Assembly (NCBI GenBank): GCA_030844895.1
Contig: CM061233.1
Coordinates: 58,429,468-58,493,467 of the forward strand
Source: Ambrosia x helenae
Taxonomy: Eukaryota; Streptophyta; Magnoliopsida; Asterales; Asteraceae
DNA: 64,000 nt
Direction of reading: 5' to 3'
Every line of letters begins with the position of its first letter. Position 1 is the stretch's first letter. The notes below the pieces were generated by a model. The model searched no databases. It saw only the letters and a list, made by a program, of their open reading frames with translations, and was not told the origin of the DNA. The position numbers and the translations under genes are program-made. Below, one piece after another: positions 1 to 12,587 of this stretch.

Positions 1-353
1 AAGTCTAGACATTCTGGCGCCCTCGTTAATTCAAACTGGTATAAACGCGTGGCCACGCTCGGACTAAGGTAGTTCGTTAGACCACTTTGAATTAGAGACG
101 AGAATAGAGAATGGTTGATCACTATATAAGAATGAATGATCCATGTCTTATGATCAACGGATGTCTATACAGAAGGGACTTATTGATAGAATTATCAGGG
201 CTATAGTATTTGGTTAAGTAAAGCGTTACTTGAACTCAAAGAACTAGTTGACGACTGTAAAGTGTCATACTGGTTTGGGTGCAATGCGATGCAGCTAGGC
301 GTCCAACTCTGCGCACGTTGACTCATTTAATTAAAATCGTCCAAGTGGGAGAT
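1..353 (+). mobile_element. 3' internal end of a Copia-type LTR retrotransposon (partial)
   Basis: This stretch lies directly upstream of an LTR that begins TGTTGG. It ends in the purine-rich tract AAGTGGGAGA at 343-352, the usual polypurine tract layout of plant Copia elements. I see no long open frame, so it is either the 3' untranslated part of the element or a non-coding derivative. The rest of the element lies outside the window. Confidence 0.6.
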
Positions 354-532
354 TGTTGGATATATAGTATGTCCGATGTAATTAAAAGTCAAGGTCAACG
401 TAACCCGACCCGGTACGATCCGAAGAGTTACACGTTGGTACACGAATCAGATAAGTTCATGTGTTGGTGGATCATTATTTCTGAAATAATAATAGTTTTG
501 AACTCGAGGGACTAAATAATAAAGTTTACACT

Positions 533-694
533 TTGACTAGTCAAATGGTCAAGTGTATGACTTTGACTAATTAAGTGGTCAAGTCCTTGACTAGTCAAAT
601 GGTCAAGTGTATGACTTTGACTAATTAATTGGTCAAGTCCTTGACTAGTCAAATGGTCAAGTGAATGACTTTGACTAATTAAGTGGTCAAGTGC
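533..694 (+). repeat. 54-bp tandem repeat, 3 copies, inside the Copia LTR
   Basis: Three adjacent copies start at 533, 587 and 641. Each contains TTGACTAGTCAAATGGTCAA followed by a GACTTTGACTAATTAA block. They lie just upstream of the TATA-like box, where LTR enhancer repeats usually sit. An enhancer role is inference. Confidence 0.8.
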
Positions 695-703
695 CTTTTA
701 TTT

Positions 704-714
704 TTATAAATAGG
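704..714 (+). promoter_or_regulatory. Likely TATA box of the Copia LTR promoter
   Basis: TTATAAATAGG lies about 350 bp into the LTR, directly after the 54-bp repeats. Transcription would start roughly 30 bp downstream. Confidence 0.45.
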
Positions 715-1183
715 TGTGATAGATCAAACTCTAAACACACATGTTTTTGAAAAGATAAAACAACATAACCCTTGTCTCCTCTTCAAGATTTGCGGCTACC
801 CTTAGGAGCCACCGCCCCTTTGCCCGCCGCAAACCACCATCATCGCTGCCTCCGTCTTGCAAAGTGTTGCTTTCGGTTGGCCAGTGCTCGGGTGTGAACT
901 TCCTACTAGCGAGGATTCGTTGTAACCCGCGTGTTACAATTCCGGTGTAGTCGTCAAAGGTTGATTACTAAACCCCCTATGGTTGTTCATTATTTATTTG
1001 TTTATACGCGTTTAACCGAGATCCTGATGGGAATATTTTGTTAATTGGATTAATAAAATTAAACATATATTTTATATATATAAATCGGCTCATATTATAT
1101 ATTGTATATAATCGATTTTATTAATAAACAAAAATGCTTCCGCTGTGTATTTGATACCATGATTCCCAACAAATATATGATAA

Positions 1184-1215
1184 CTAGTGGGTTGTGAAGC
1201 GTGCGTTGCGCGCCT
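1184..1215 (-). other. Helitron-like 3' terminus (orphan)
   Basis: Read on the minus strand, this ends ...CAACCCACTAGT with a GCGCGCAACGC block just upstream. This resembles the CTAG 3' ends at 38548, 42294 and 46592. I found no convincing partner 5' end to its right, so the element is degraded or interrupted. Confidence 0.35.
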
Positions 1216-2650
1216 TTAAATTTGTCGCAAGTATTATTGACAAAGTAAAAACCTAACATTGAACTTTACATAATCCTAAACTAAGGAAATATTTATATCC
1301 CATTGTAGCCTAACTGCCTATACAAACTTGGTTGATGCATCACCTAATCATTAATGAATAATGACATAGCCATTCCCGGATCAGTGAACCTCACAAACTT
1401 TGAGGTAAACTTTGAGGCAAATTGCTCTTTATGGATCTGTAATAGTTGGAACGAAAGTTTCCCACTTAATATATATTTTTATGGTGTTGTATACTACTAA
1501 CTACACAATAAATAAATTACATTAAAGAAATTACGGGTTCCATTTTGTAACATTAAAGTCGTCGTTTTCAGGCTAACATAAATTATAAAGTATACATGCA
1601 AGAATCAAATATAAATGTCGTACTTTTGTCAAATAATATACATTTAAGTAATCATAGAAGATAAACTAAATAATTAATTAATTACACATTCAATTGTCAA
1701 CACTTTTTAATCGAAATTTAAAACTTACCACACAATATGGTTTCTTAGAAATTACTGCCAACAAAAAGAAGCAGCAAAAAAGTAGAAGTAAAGTTGGTAT
1801 CAATTGTCTCCTCTTTAAAAAAAAAAGTAGTATCAATTATGAGCTTAAATTGATTTTTTGGTACCAACAGAACAAAAACACAACCAACTATTGGACAAAT
1901 GTTATTATTATACTTAATTTTAAGTGCCCACGGAAAGAAATTTACAAAAGTAAAATAAAATACAAGTGATATCTCTCAATTTACACATATTTTACCATGA
2001 CCCTTTTTTCCTAATACCTTCTCTTTCTCTACCCTCTCACCTTGTCACAACCACTACAACACCAGCAAGAACACATCATCTCTAACCTTCAACACCAGCA
2101 AGATTACATCATCTCTAACCTTTTAACACAACCGGAGTAGTATCACCACCACCACTGAAGCCACCATTCACCACCGCTACCTTTCACCTATCACAAACAT
2201 TGAGGTAATAATTAGTAATTATGTAAAAATTAGGTATAAGATCTTACCTTTAATTTGGACACATATTAGTGTCGAGAGGAGAAAATCTAGATGCAGAAAT
2301 TAGTCAAGGCAACCGTATATTTCTCCTTCTTCGATTTCTTTTTTGAGGGATTATGTGTTTTGTTTTTTTTTTTTTGGGGGGGGGGGTGTGGGTTGGGTTT
2401 TGTTGACGATGTTGATTGACGGTGGGGATGGTGGTTGACGGGGGTTGTAAGGGCGGCGTTTTTTTGGGGGATTTTAATGATGATCATGGACGTTGTTTGT
2501 GGGTCGGTGCTGGTTGACGGTGGGTAGATGGTTCTGGGCTGGGTGGTGGTGGTCATTGGTGTTGGGTGGGTGTAGATGTGTGAATAATCAAGCTTTTGTG
2601 GGTTTTAAACAAAATAAAAGACAAGCCACGTGCCTTCTAAAATGCAAGCT

Positions 2651-2712
2651 GTAACAATGAAAGACTACTTGCTTGCCACCTATAACAATGGAAGACCACT
2701 TGCTTGCCACCT
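2651..2712 (+). repeat. 31-bp tandem duplication
   Basis: Two adjacent 31-bp copies (2651-2681 and 2682-2712) share AACAATG(A/G)AAGAC and ACTTGCTTGCCACCT. They differ at three positions. Confidence 0.8.
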
Positions 2713-3008
2713 GTCCTGACCAACTGGATTCCATCTATACAGTGACCTATCAAATTACCGAGCTACCCTCATTAAAAAGAAAATTACAAAATGGCAGAAA
2801 TCACTGTTTAAAGTGAAAGCAAGGTTTTCATAACCGGACCAGACGTCAAATCGGCCGCCTTACTGATTCACTGGTCGGACCGGATTTAAGAACCGGGTAA
2901 CTAATTTATAATACAAAATATATAAATCTAAAATTATACTTATTTTTAAATATCATTTGGATTTAAAATGGATATTAAATTGTTTTCTTTTTCAACCATA
3001 TACATAGA

Positions 3009-3037
3009 CTAGTTTAAGTACCCGTGTGATACACGGG
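3009..3037 (-). other. Helitron 1 3' terminal hairpin and CTAG
   Basis: The stem CCCGTGT/ACACGGG with loop ATC (3021-3037) lies nine bases before CTAG on the minus strand. This is the canonical rolling-circle termination hairpin of Helitrons. Confidence 0.9.
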
Positions 3038-3199
3038 TTGCATAATGTAAAATGTGTCAATTAGAAGTTGTTAATAGTATGTGAACAATGTATAATATAT
3101 AAACAATAAGTTGTAAGAGGATTTCAAAATGAAAAAAAAATGTAGCATTAAATCTGTAAAATTGAAATTACAGATAATTTGAAAACATATAATAAAAAA

Positions 3200-6100
3200 T
3201 CATAACTCTCTGAAGATTTCCTTGTACACCACATTTGTTGTTTTATTTGTAGGTTTTCCCTCTTTATCTAAAATTAATAGCTTCACTCCATCGCTGCTTT
3301 TTACTCTTGATAGTGCAACATACAACTGCCCATGACTAAAAAACCGGTTCTTTCAAGTACAAACCAACTCTTGCTAGTGACTGTCCTTGGCTTTTGTTAA
3401 TTGTCATCGCGAAACAAACAGACAATGGAAATTGTCTTCTCTGGAACTTGAAAGGAATGTTGTTATCAGAGGGTATCATATTAATTCTAGGAATAAACGT
3501 TCGAGTCCCAATATTACCTCCAGATACTATTTCGGCTTCTATGACACGCTTGCCAAGTGATTTTACTTGAAGCCTAGTGCCATTACACAATCCATTCTGC
3601 TGGTCAATGTTTCGTAGTAACATTACTGGCACCCCAACTTTTAATGCTAGCCTGTGATTGGGCAATCCAGATATTTTAAGGCCATTGAGAACATCTGGTG
3701 AGTATAAGTTTTCTTGAAACCGGTCTTTATTTACTTGTTCCGTCTGACAAATTGTATCAGAGCTAAGATACACGATTTCTTCACCTGGGAAAACTGACAA
3801 CAGTCGATCATTAATCTCGTGAACAACTTCGTTTTTTGGTGCAAGTATTGCTCTTTCACTAAAGTAATTTATATTGTTGAAGTTTTCGAGAATAGAAGGA
3901 TACACAAACTCAATTAAACTTGATATCGGGTCAGATGTGTCAGTAATAAGAAGATCTCCAGGAATTTCTATGGTTGCCTCACCATCGTTTATACCACCAA
4001 CATTGCCCTCACCCAAGTCTAACAACCATTTTGCAAAATCATTTGTGCGTTCCATATCAGATGTATCAGCTCCTACTGTTAACCTCATGTTTTTTGTTAA
4101 AGTTAACAGCTTACATTTACTCCAAATGTATGATGAACTTAAGGAAGCGTTAACAATTTGTTGCCTCCCTCCATTTGGAACAACAGGGAGAATTTGCCTG
4201 AAATCTCCACCAAAAACAATAACCTTACCTCCAAATGGCGTTTCAGAATCGATAGAAGTATCCATATTGAAAACGTCATTCAGAGTTCTATCCAATGCTT
4301 CAAATGCATACTTATGGACCATCGGTGCTTCATCCCATATAAACAATTTTGTTTCATTCAACAGGTAAGCAACATCACTGTCTGGTTTTATATTACAGAC
4401 TGAATCCTCTGTAAGATTCAAAGGGATATGAAACCTAGAGTGTGCTGTCCTACCACCGTTCAATAGCAATGATGCAATTCCACTGGATGCAACATTTATT
4501 ACGATCTGACCCTTTGATCTTATTGCCGCAGACAATGTCTTCCACAAAAATGTTTTACCGGTTCCACCATAGCCATACACAAAAAACACACCTCCCTTGC
4601 CATCTTCAACTGCTTTCATGATATTGTCAAAAACTCTTCGTTGTTCTTCTGTTAACGAATTTGAAAGACTTACATACTCCTTTCCTAGATTCGTTATATC
4701 ATAAGATAGCTCATCGTTAATTAAACGGTTATTTGAAACAGACAAACCCTCGTTATCAGGGTACGGCATAGTTGGATATCTTCGGAGGGTTGAATTATTG
4801 CTAAGCAAAAACTTTTCAATTTCCAACAAAGTCAAGTGTTTAATTTGTTCATCCGGAAGTGATAATCCTGAAATAGTTAGAGACAATTAGTTCGATTAAC
4901 ATGTAACTAAAAATATTGATTTATATTAAAAAAAACATGTACTTTTTGATACGGTATGTTAAAATAATATACCTGGACAACGTAAAATTTTCCTTTTTTT
5001 TCTTAGGATGCCATCCGAGAGATATTTCCATGTACTTTCCCATAAAACCTCAGGTATAGACAAAGTATTGGACATTAGCATGGTACAGAATAAAGTACGT
5101 AGCTCAAAACCAGTTGCCCATTGATCTGCTTCAATAATTGCATCGATGTATTCCTTGTCATCATTCAAAAGCCCAAGTGCATAACATGCATCTCAAAAAG
5201 TAGGTAGTACTTGACCATTTACTTTTTTAATATCGTCAAAAGATTTTGGCCCTTTTACCTTGTTTAGCAGAATTCTTAAAAAGTACGCTTCACCTAAAGC
5301 CGGAGAAACGGAGTGAATTCTACCGAGTGAACATCCTTTTATCCGAGGTTACCACTTGCGTTGGTCAGCGTTCCATACAAACTTAGTTGGGAATTCAACA
5401 TAAGTGAGTTGACGTGCTGCTGGATTGTTTTTGTTACAATCCATCCATGACAAAAACATTGAAGATGAAACAGCTGGTTTGTTTAGGACATTGTTAACCT
5501 TTTCGTTCGAGGCGTAAACAACTTGTTGTTGTCCCGGAAGGTGAAAAGGAAGCCTAATAACAGAAGGATACCTATAATGAACATCGTACATAAATATCCT
5601 CCATGATGCCTCACATGCAGAAATATATCTGCATTCATAATACTTTTTTATTTCATCACTCTCTGGATCTTGATTCTCTTGGTTATCCGCACGTTCAAAA
5701 GAAATTGTAGTTCTGTCAGGGCCTTTGTTGATATATTTAAACAAATATTTGACAGAACCGGCTTGATTGCACCACTCAACATTTATATGTGCTTGATATC
5801 TTTTTAGAAGTTTTTTATTGTATGGAACAACATATCTATTATCTAACCGAACTCCAGACTTTTCAACAAAAGGATCCGTCATCTCTTCTTCTGTACATAG
5901 GGAATCCATCCGAGTCCATAGAAGTTTGATCACGGAATGGTTTAGGAAAGTTTTTTGAACACTTGTCATCAACCATGCATGGACAGTTCAAATTAGCCAA
6001 ACCATAAGGACCATGAATCATGAATTCACTCACAAGTGAATACAACTCTGGATCTTCATTCTTGTTTGGAATCTCAGCACAAATAAACGGATCAATATGG

Positions 6101-9100
6101 TCAACAGTAGGAAGTTTGCCAGTAGCTTCCATGAATAAACATATATGGGCATGGGGCAAACCACACTTTTGAAATTCAACAGTATAAACCACTACATAAG
6201 AAAAAAATAATAAACATTAGATTTAAACATATTATATATATGTATATGACAACATAAACATTTTACTTTTTTTTTCCGAACCTTGTACTGTTTGAATAAA
6301 TAATGTATTCAATATGATTACATAAACCAAAGCTACAACTCAAATATATCCAAAAACACATAACTAAATGGTGGAAATTCAAATGATGTTTGAATGAAAT
6401 TTTGTTTAAGACTTCTTTGGCTATAGTTTGTCATATGTAATACTTTTTATATATATATATATATATATATATGAAAATATGATAAAAAAATTTGAAATAA
6501 AAATACCTGCGGCAACCTTTCCTAATAATGCTCGAACCTTTAAGTCTTTGATGATTGCATCCAGCTTAGTTTTAAACAATCGACAAAGGATATCAGGTCT
6601 ATCTTCAGCATTAATTGTTGTGTCTTTAAGGAACCTTTTTACTTCAGGCCATTTCGGATTACATGTTATAGTTATGAAAAAATCCGGATAACCAAACCAC
6701 TTACAAATTGACATGGCATCTAAATAGTTTTGCCTCATATATCGAGCACCACCGGTAAAGGAAGAAGGTAGTATGACACATTGACCAATGTTAGACATAT
6801 CTTGTTGGCCTTTATTTTGTAAGTTACAAAGATTTTCATAACTCTCACACCTCAGATTTTTTTGATGGTGACGTATGTAGTTAAGTCTCTCACTTTCGAT
6901 CATTGTATATGCATCGACCAAAAATTGTTGGAAAAGTTTCCTTGAATTTAAAATCAATGAAAACCGATTTGGCCTATCTTGAATGCGATAGGCAAAGAAT
7001 TCCCTCATTGTACAGTTTGGGCGTTTCTTGTTGGTTAAATCTATAACACCTCTGTGAGGGATGTCAACTCTATAACCATCATCGCCATAAGGGAAGAGAA
7101 GTGGATATTGAAGAGCAAGGTATGAAACATGTAGTTCACTTATACGTTGTAGGCTTCCACTTCGGGTTTCAACAATTATATCGCGTTTATCAATTGCATC
7201 ACCAATGTCACCAACAATGAGAGCAGCAACTTCATTAGCAGTTGGTAAGTTATGTGTCCTTCCATCTTTTTCCCTATCTCCAATAAGGCGTAGCTTTAGG
7301 TTAAGATTAGGATTTTCATGAAAACAGTCTCTGGCCATCCTATAAGACTTAACCAGCTCATTATCTGAATCTAACATAGCCTTAAGATCTGTTATGATTT
7401 GAGAATCAAGCGACACAGAAGTTGATAAGATCGATTTTTTGAACCACTGTTAAGAATGAGTATTTTTTAGTAAGCTGTATTTTATAAAATAAAAAATGTA
7501 ATTAACAAAATAAAAGTATAGCGGAGTATACATACCTAAATAAACGTTGTCTATTTGATACTTCGTTGTCAGTATCATAAATGTAAAGTTGTGAGAATTT
7601 TGGTTTCTCTCCCTCTTTAGGAAGTAGACTTCCTAAAGTATGGTAATTTTCACCACTAAGTCTGAATACGTATGGAGCGTTACCGCTATTAACAGAATGA
7701 TCCACTTTTCCACCCAGTGAAGTAAAAGAGAACATTGAATTATAAGGGCGGATGAACTTCATAAAGTGCTTGCTTTTAGAATCTAGACAACGAAAGAGAT
7801 TTTGATAATTAATTTGCGCCTCTTTTAAATCTGGAAGCTCAACTTTGCCGTAACCACAACACAAGAAATAACTTTTTTTTCCATCAACATCTTGCGACCT
7901 AGTACCTTCATAATCCCATAACTTTGCATGACATACTTCACATATACAACGCTGGTCACCGTGGTCCAAGTAATCTGTTGAATGAATTGGGATTTGACAA
8001 TTAATATCATTAAGCATACTATAAGTAATTTGCTATATACTTTATGTTAAAAAAAGCGTTTTATCAACAGTTATTAGGTACGTACCTTTGGAAATACCTT
8101 TGAATGGATCTCTTGCCATAGGTTCATCTGAAGTCAAATCAAGCATTGGTATAGGAGAAACAATTCGCGATTTACTTAATAACTTGCGCTTTCCTGATGA
8201 TAACCTTGGTAAAGAAGAATTCTCTAGTGAGGCAGATGCAGTGGTGGATGTGGTCAGGTTTGAAGAAATATAATATTGTCTATTAGATGATGTAGAAGCG
8301 TTGTTGGTAAAGCAAGTAGAGAGACCTGGCAAAAAAAAAAGGTACGAAGTATAAATATGATTGGTAAACCAAGTATCGGTATGCTTTGTCTAAAAAGCAT
8401 ATAGCATTGTACCTGAATTTATATAAGATGGTCCTGGTGTAACATTACGAAGGTCGGAAGCAATGGGTGTATAAGTATTAGAAGGTGTTAAGTTGTTCTG
8501 AGATTTTGATGTTGATGTACTTATATTAAATCTCCGCCTATCCAAATATAATTTTCTTTTTTTTCTCATCTCTGCGGCGGCCATTCTAGTAATATCCTGA
8601 TTAGAAACTATTGAACAAAAATAAATGTAAATGAAATTGTAAACACAATTGTAAATGTAAATGAAATTTATATGGTTGAATGATTAATGGTTCAGCATAA
8701 ATTTTAAAAACAATATGTTTTTGTGTGTGTGTGTGTGTTTTAAAATTAATGTAAGCAAAAGAAACTCGATTCATACCATTAGATAAAGGAGTTCTTGGCC
8801 GGTTTGCTGAAATAAAAAAATGAAATAAATTTATATGTATTAAAACGTTTTTAATCATGAAATACCATTAGATGTATAAATTTTTTATACGTATTGCATT
8901 TTTTCTGTACCATCTAAGGACGTAAATGGTGATATATTCTGAAGATCCATTGGAACTGATATAGAAAACGTTTTTTGAGGTTTTGATGTTCTTGGAACCG
9001 TTTTAGATCTCCTATTATCCAAATATAGTTTTCGTTGTTTACGTGCCTCTGCAGCATCCATTTGAAGAGTGTCTCGAATAGAAACTGTTAAATAAATGTT

Positions 9101-9975
9101 GATGTAAGAAAAGATAGCAATTATAATTATAAGTGCAAAGTTTTAAATCAAATTATTATGAAACATAAAAAAAAAAGATAGTATTTGATATAAGATTAGT
9201 AAAGTTATATGTAGTTAGACTTTACCATTTGAAATGTCAGATAACGGCAATCTTCGGACATCTACTAACATAAGTAAAACTAATTAGTTAATATATATTC
9301 GTTGTTTTAAAGTTTTTGCATTTTAAATAATTCAAACATGTCATTCTACCTTCATGTATATAAGATGCGCCTGGTGTAACGTTTTGGATATTAGAATCAA
9401 TGGCTTTAGAATTATTCATGATAGACTTTCTACTATCCAAATACAATTTCCTTATTTTTCTCCTCTCAGCCGCGGCAGTTATAGCAGTCTCTTGATTAGA
9501 AACTGTTAGACAAATATAACCGTAACAAATTTTAGTAAAATAAAAAAGTAGAACAGAATTATAAATGTAAGTGAATTTGTATGTATGTATGATCAATGAA
9601 TCAATATTTTTTTATTAGTTATCAAGAATTGTTAGCAAACTTTAAGTTACTAAACAAAAAATACTTTTCCCTTCAAATTTTACAATACTAACCAAACACC
9701 TTCCTCATATTTCATAATATTTCAAAATTTCTAACACCAATTAGATAAGTAATATTTGTAGTGCCAATAGATAATACACAAAATTATATACATGTGTTTT
9801 ACAATTAGCAGCATGAAAAATGGATATGTATAAACACCGGTTAATAAAATGAAGAAGCAGTTTGATTCATACCATTTGAAATGTTAGATAGGGGAGTTCT
9901 TGGACAGTTTGAACTATTAACAGTGTCAGAGTCTTTCCTCGTAGACGAAGGTTGACCAATTGATCTTTTCAACAT
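3200..9975 (-). pseudogene. Helitron Rep-helicase (RepHel), 11 exons, broken
   Basis: This is the rolling-circle transposase: an HUH nicking domain fused to a PIF1-like helicase. Exons 1-7 (9975-9873, 9502-9350, 9261-9226, 9084-8911, 8806-8777, 8607-8413, 8325-8086) encode a low-complexity N-terminus. Exon 8 (7974-7532) has a CxxC finger, exon 9 (7446-6507) the Helitron-like N domain with FFITITCNPKWP, and exon 10 (6191-4973) the PHAHI metal site and the paired tyrosines of YLFKYINKG. Exon 11 (4867-3200) has Walker A GYGGTGKT, Walker B FIWDEAP, GGDFRQILP and INKSQGQ. Lesions: an extra T at 5868-5871, TAA at 5349-5351, TGA at 5193-5195 (ordinarily Arg in PTFRDACYA), and an extra T at 3338-3343 before SHGQLYVALSRV. 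Splice sites all look canonical, so decay is recent. Confidence 0.85.
6446..6473. repeat. (TA)n microsatellite in a RepHel intron
   Basis: An alternating TA run lies in the intron between exons 9 and 10 of the Helitron 1 transposase. Confidence 0.8.
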
Positions 9976-10513
9976 ATCTATCAATGTATACTTCTATAAA
10001 AAATATATATAATTTGGAAACAAATGATATCTTCAACTTTATGTGAAATGAAAAGTTTAAATGACCAGTAATGTTTAATGAAATATAATATAACGATACA
10101 CTAATGTAATGACGAAGTAATTTTTAATCAAACTGTCACATATGTGTCGGTTCGAAAAATTGAGAATCCATACGACCTGGTTTTGATACGGCTCACCTAC
10201 GCCAAAAGGAATTCTGAGATGCAATTGAAATGTAAAACCTGTAAATTCAACATATACAAATTTGGGGTTATAAACATCCCATACCAAATTGAGGTTATAT
10301 AATATTATTTACTATTAAAGTATCAAATAGATATACCGTCTATTTACAATAATATTAAATGGTTTAGTGTTGACTAATTTAAATGTAAATGTATTTGAAT
10401 TACATTATACGGACATGTAAGAAAATGGACAGTAAAATTTTAGGAGATCAATAATAATAATAATCATAACAAATAATTATGATGACAATAGTTTAATCCT
10501 AAAATTTAGTTAA

Positions 10514-10545
10514 CTAGTTGTATAAAATCATATGCGTTGCGCGTT
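10514..10545 (-). other. Possible 3' end of a nested non-autonomous Helitron
   Basis: The minus strand reads GCGCAACGCATATGATTTTA, then TACAACTAGTT. This is a diverged version of the terminus at 1184. No matching 5' end was found, so this is weak. Confidence 0.25.
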
Positions 10546-11074
10546 TTACAATTGAGACTTAGATGAGGTGTTGATCAATAAATGAATTATACAATCGAAA
10601 TTCCATTTTGGTTGTAAACGTTAAAAAAATAAAGAAATCTACACATAAGGTAACACATGAAATTTGTAACGAAATTACATAATATTATGTTATTTATATT
10701 AATAGTATATAATATAATAAAATTTTTAAATAAACTAATATGAATCAGATAATACTGAAGTTACATAATATTATATAATATAATAATGAAATTACATGAT
10801 ATTAATAATGAAACTTAATAATGAACCATAATATTAATAGTATATAATATATAAATATAATAATATTATAGTTACTATTCATTTGGGTTACTATTCATTA
10901 TGTTTAACTATTAATAGTATATAATGTTTCCTCTTTTGACACGTGTGACCTAAATGTGAATAAACAAAGGAATAAGACATCTTAAGTTTGTTTTATTTAT
11001 TGTCTTGGAGTGCACCTCCACACAAATAAGAAAAATCTCTCAAACGACTCTAAACACCGTCCAAACCGTCACCG

Positions 11075-11185
11075 ATGTCTACCTCTACCCACACCAACCT
11101 CCCACAAGAAATCACTGCATCAATCCTCCGTCGCTTACCAACCAAATCTCAAGCTTGTGAGCTCAGCTTGAGGTTGGGCCTTTAA
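11075..11185 (+). pseudogene. Truncated F-box protein N-terminus (captured fragment)
   Basis: An ATG opens a 36-residue frame containing LPQEITASILRRLPTKS, which fits the start of an F-box domain (the pattern LPxEIxxxILxRLPxKS). F-box proteins recruit substrates to SCF ubiquitin ligases. Here the frame stops 20 residues after the motif, before the rest of the box, and it lies on the strand opposite to the Helitron genes. That is what a captured 5' gene fragment would look like. The motif is short, so chance similarity cannot be excluded. Confidence 0.45.
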
Positions 11186-11722
11186 AAGGTTTGGTTAAGT
11201 TTATTTGAGTAGAAAGACACGATAAAGAAAGAAATAACATAGCAGGTAGGATTGTATGGGACGATGATGCTTGGTCATTTTTTGTTTTGTTATTCATTTC
11301 ACATTTCGACTATAATATTTTATTAAAAGTGTTTTGCCTATAATAATTTTTTAGATTATTTGTTTTTTTTAATGACAACAATATAATATGTAATTATGAT
11401 GTTCATACTCATTTGTCTGGTCATCTTGGGGTCAATTTGATTTCATAATAATATTGAATGTTTAGCAACATTAAATGCTTTTTACGGAAATTTGGTTAAA
11501 TTTTCGACAATTATGTTTTGATAAAAAAGGAAAGATTCCGAATGGAAAAGTTGTGTCTAGGTTGGAGTTTTATGGAAGGAGATATGAGTTGATTTTTTTA
11601 ATGGAATTAAGTTTATAAAATTTTAGGCGTCAAAGACTGGTCAGAATTATGAATATTGCCATTGGTTATGTTTATTGGATATAAGATATTGCATACCGAC
11701 GGTGGTCGTTTGATGGTTAGTA

Positions 11723-11966
11723 GATTCCGATCACAAGCGAGTACAAACTTATTTGCGGCTGTGCCGTTTAAATAAGGTGAGGAGATTCCCATCACAAGTG
11801 AATACAACCATATTAGCGTTTGAGCGGTTTAAATAAGGTGAGTTGATTCCCATCATAAGTGATTACAATCTTATTTGCGACAGTTTCGTTTAAATAATTT
11901 GAGTAGATTACCATCACAAGTGAATACAAACTTATTTGCGACTGTGTCGTTTAAATAAAGTGAGAA
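11723..11966 (+). repeat. 61-bp tandem repeat, 4 copies
   Basis: Copies start at 11723, 11784, 11845 and 11906. The consensus carries GATTCCCATCACAAGTGAAT, TACAAACTTATTTGCGACTG and CGTTTAAATAAGGTGAG. The copies have diverged by several substitutions each. Confidence 0.85.
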
Positions 11967-12587
11967 CGGTTATGAAGGTATACTTTTTAAAGGTGATGAA
12001 AAATTATATCATAAAACCATCAGTAAGCTTTTCCTATAATATCTCCTTTTTGACCATCAAAGTGTTGGCTACCTTAAATACACCAAAAAAACCCGGCTGT
12101 TCAGAAATGTCGTCAAGCCCGGTCTACTCAGCCTTCATCAACTGTTTGATATCCAAAAAAACACCTGAATTCCAAATGGGCCAAGCTTTGATATTCTGTC
12201 TTGAAGCCATTGATTGATCCTATCACACTTAAAGGCCTATAAAAAGGCTATTCTTTGTTGTAACAGTTGTAGTCCCAATGAACAAAATGATTCAATGCTA
12301 AGTTAGAATTACACATTCAATTTTACCTGTAATTCAACATTGACACAGCAGCATATCATAACATTCTTATTCTATATCCAAATCATAAAAGTTCATATTA
12401 ATAATCAAATACCAAGTAAAATCCAAGTCATAAAAGTTCATATTAATAATCCAAGCCATAAAATTCAAGAAGTAAATGAAAGACGATTCAAGCGTTCTGC
12501 ATCAAAACAAAGTAACAAAAGCAAAGGACAACCGAAACAAACTCGCAACCAATGTTTACGAAATTAAAAAACAGAAAAGAGAAATCT

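Larger units (their letters stand above)
354..1171 (+). repeat. 3' LTR of Copia-type retrotransposon
   Basis: The LTR is 818 bp and has the inverted ends TGTTGG and CCAACA. It follows a polypurine tract, so it is the downstream LTR of an element oriented left to right. It holds three copies of a 54-bp repeat and a TATA-like box. The left copy and the left target duplication are off the window, so the insertion cannot be fully verified. Confidence 0.75.
1172..2819. other. Non-coding AT-rich stretch
   Basis: I see no supported gene. The stretch has a Helitron-3'-end-like motif at 1184, a low-complexity CACCACCAC run near 2140-2190, G and T homopolymers near 2360-2400, and a 31-bp duplication at 2651-2712. 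Short open frames here are low-complexity products. The last 102 bp (2718-2819) are one part of a 117-bp tandem unit completed at 37039-37053. Confidence 0.6.
9976..12587. other. Spacer between the two Helitron 1 genes
   Basis: This AT-rich spacer separates RPA (upstream on the minus strand) from RepHel. It contains a Helitron-end-like motif at 10514, an F-box-like fragment at 11075-11185 and a 61-bp tandem repeat at 11723-11966. Short repeats of CATAAAAGTTCATATTAATAA occur near 12380-12450. I see no intact gene. Confidence 0.6.

Noticed and set aside
2287..2556. Proline/threonine-rich minus-strand frame
   Set aside because: It spans G and T homopolymers and ACC-rich simple sequence; composition alone explains it.
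3874..4403. Plus-strand open frames over the helicase
   Set aside because: They are antisense shadows of the PIF1-like exon on the minus strand, which has full motif support.
7502..8017. Methionine at 8017 as the start of a separate Rep protein
   Set aside because: Splicing from 8086 to 7974 gives KGISKDYLDHGDQ, matching the usual Helitron protein. The sequence between 7975 and 8085 is therefore intron and the methionine is not the start.
12105..12240. Minus-strand frame MASRQNIKAWPIWNSGVF
   Set aside because: It looks mildly coding but has an in-frame stop after 28 residues, no splice support and no family I recognise.
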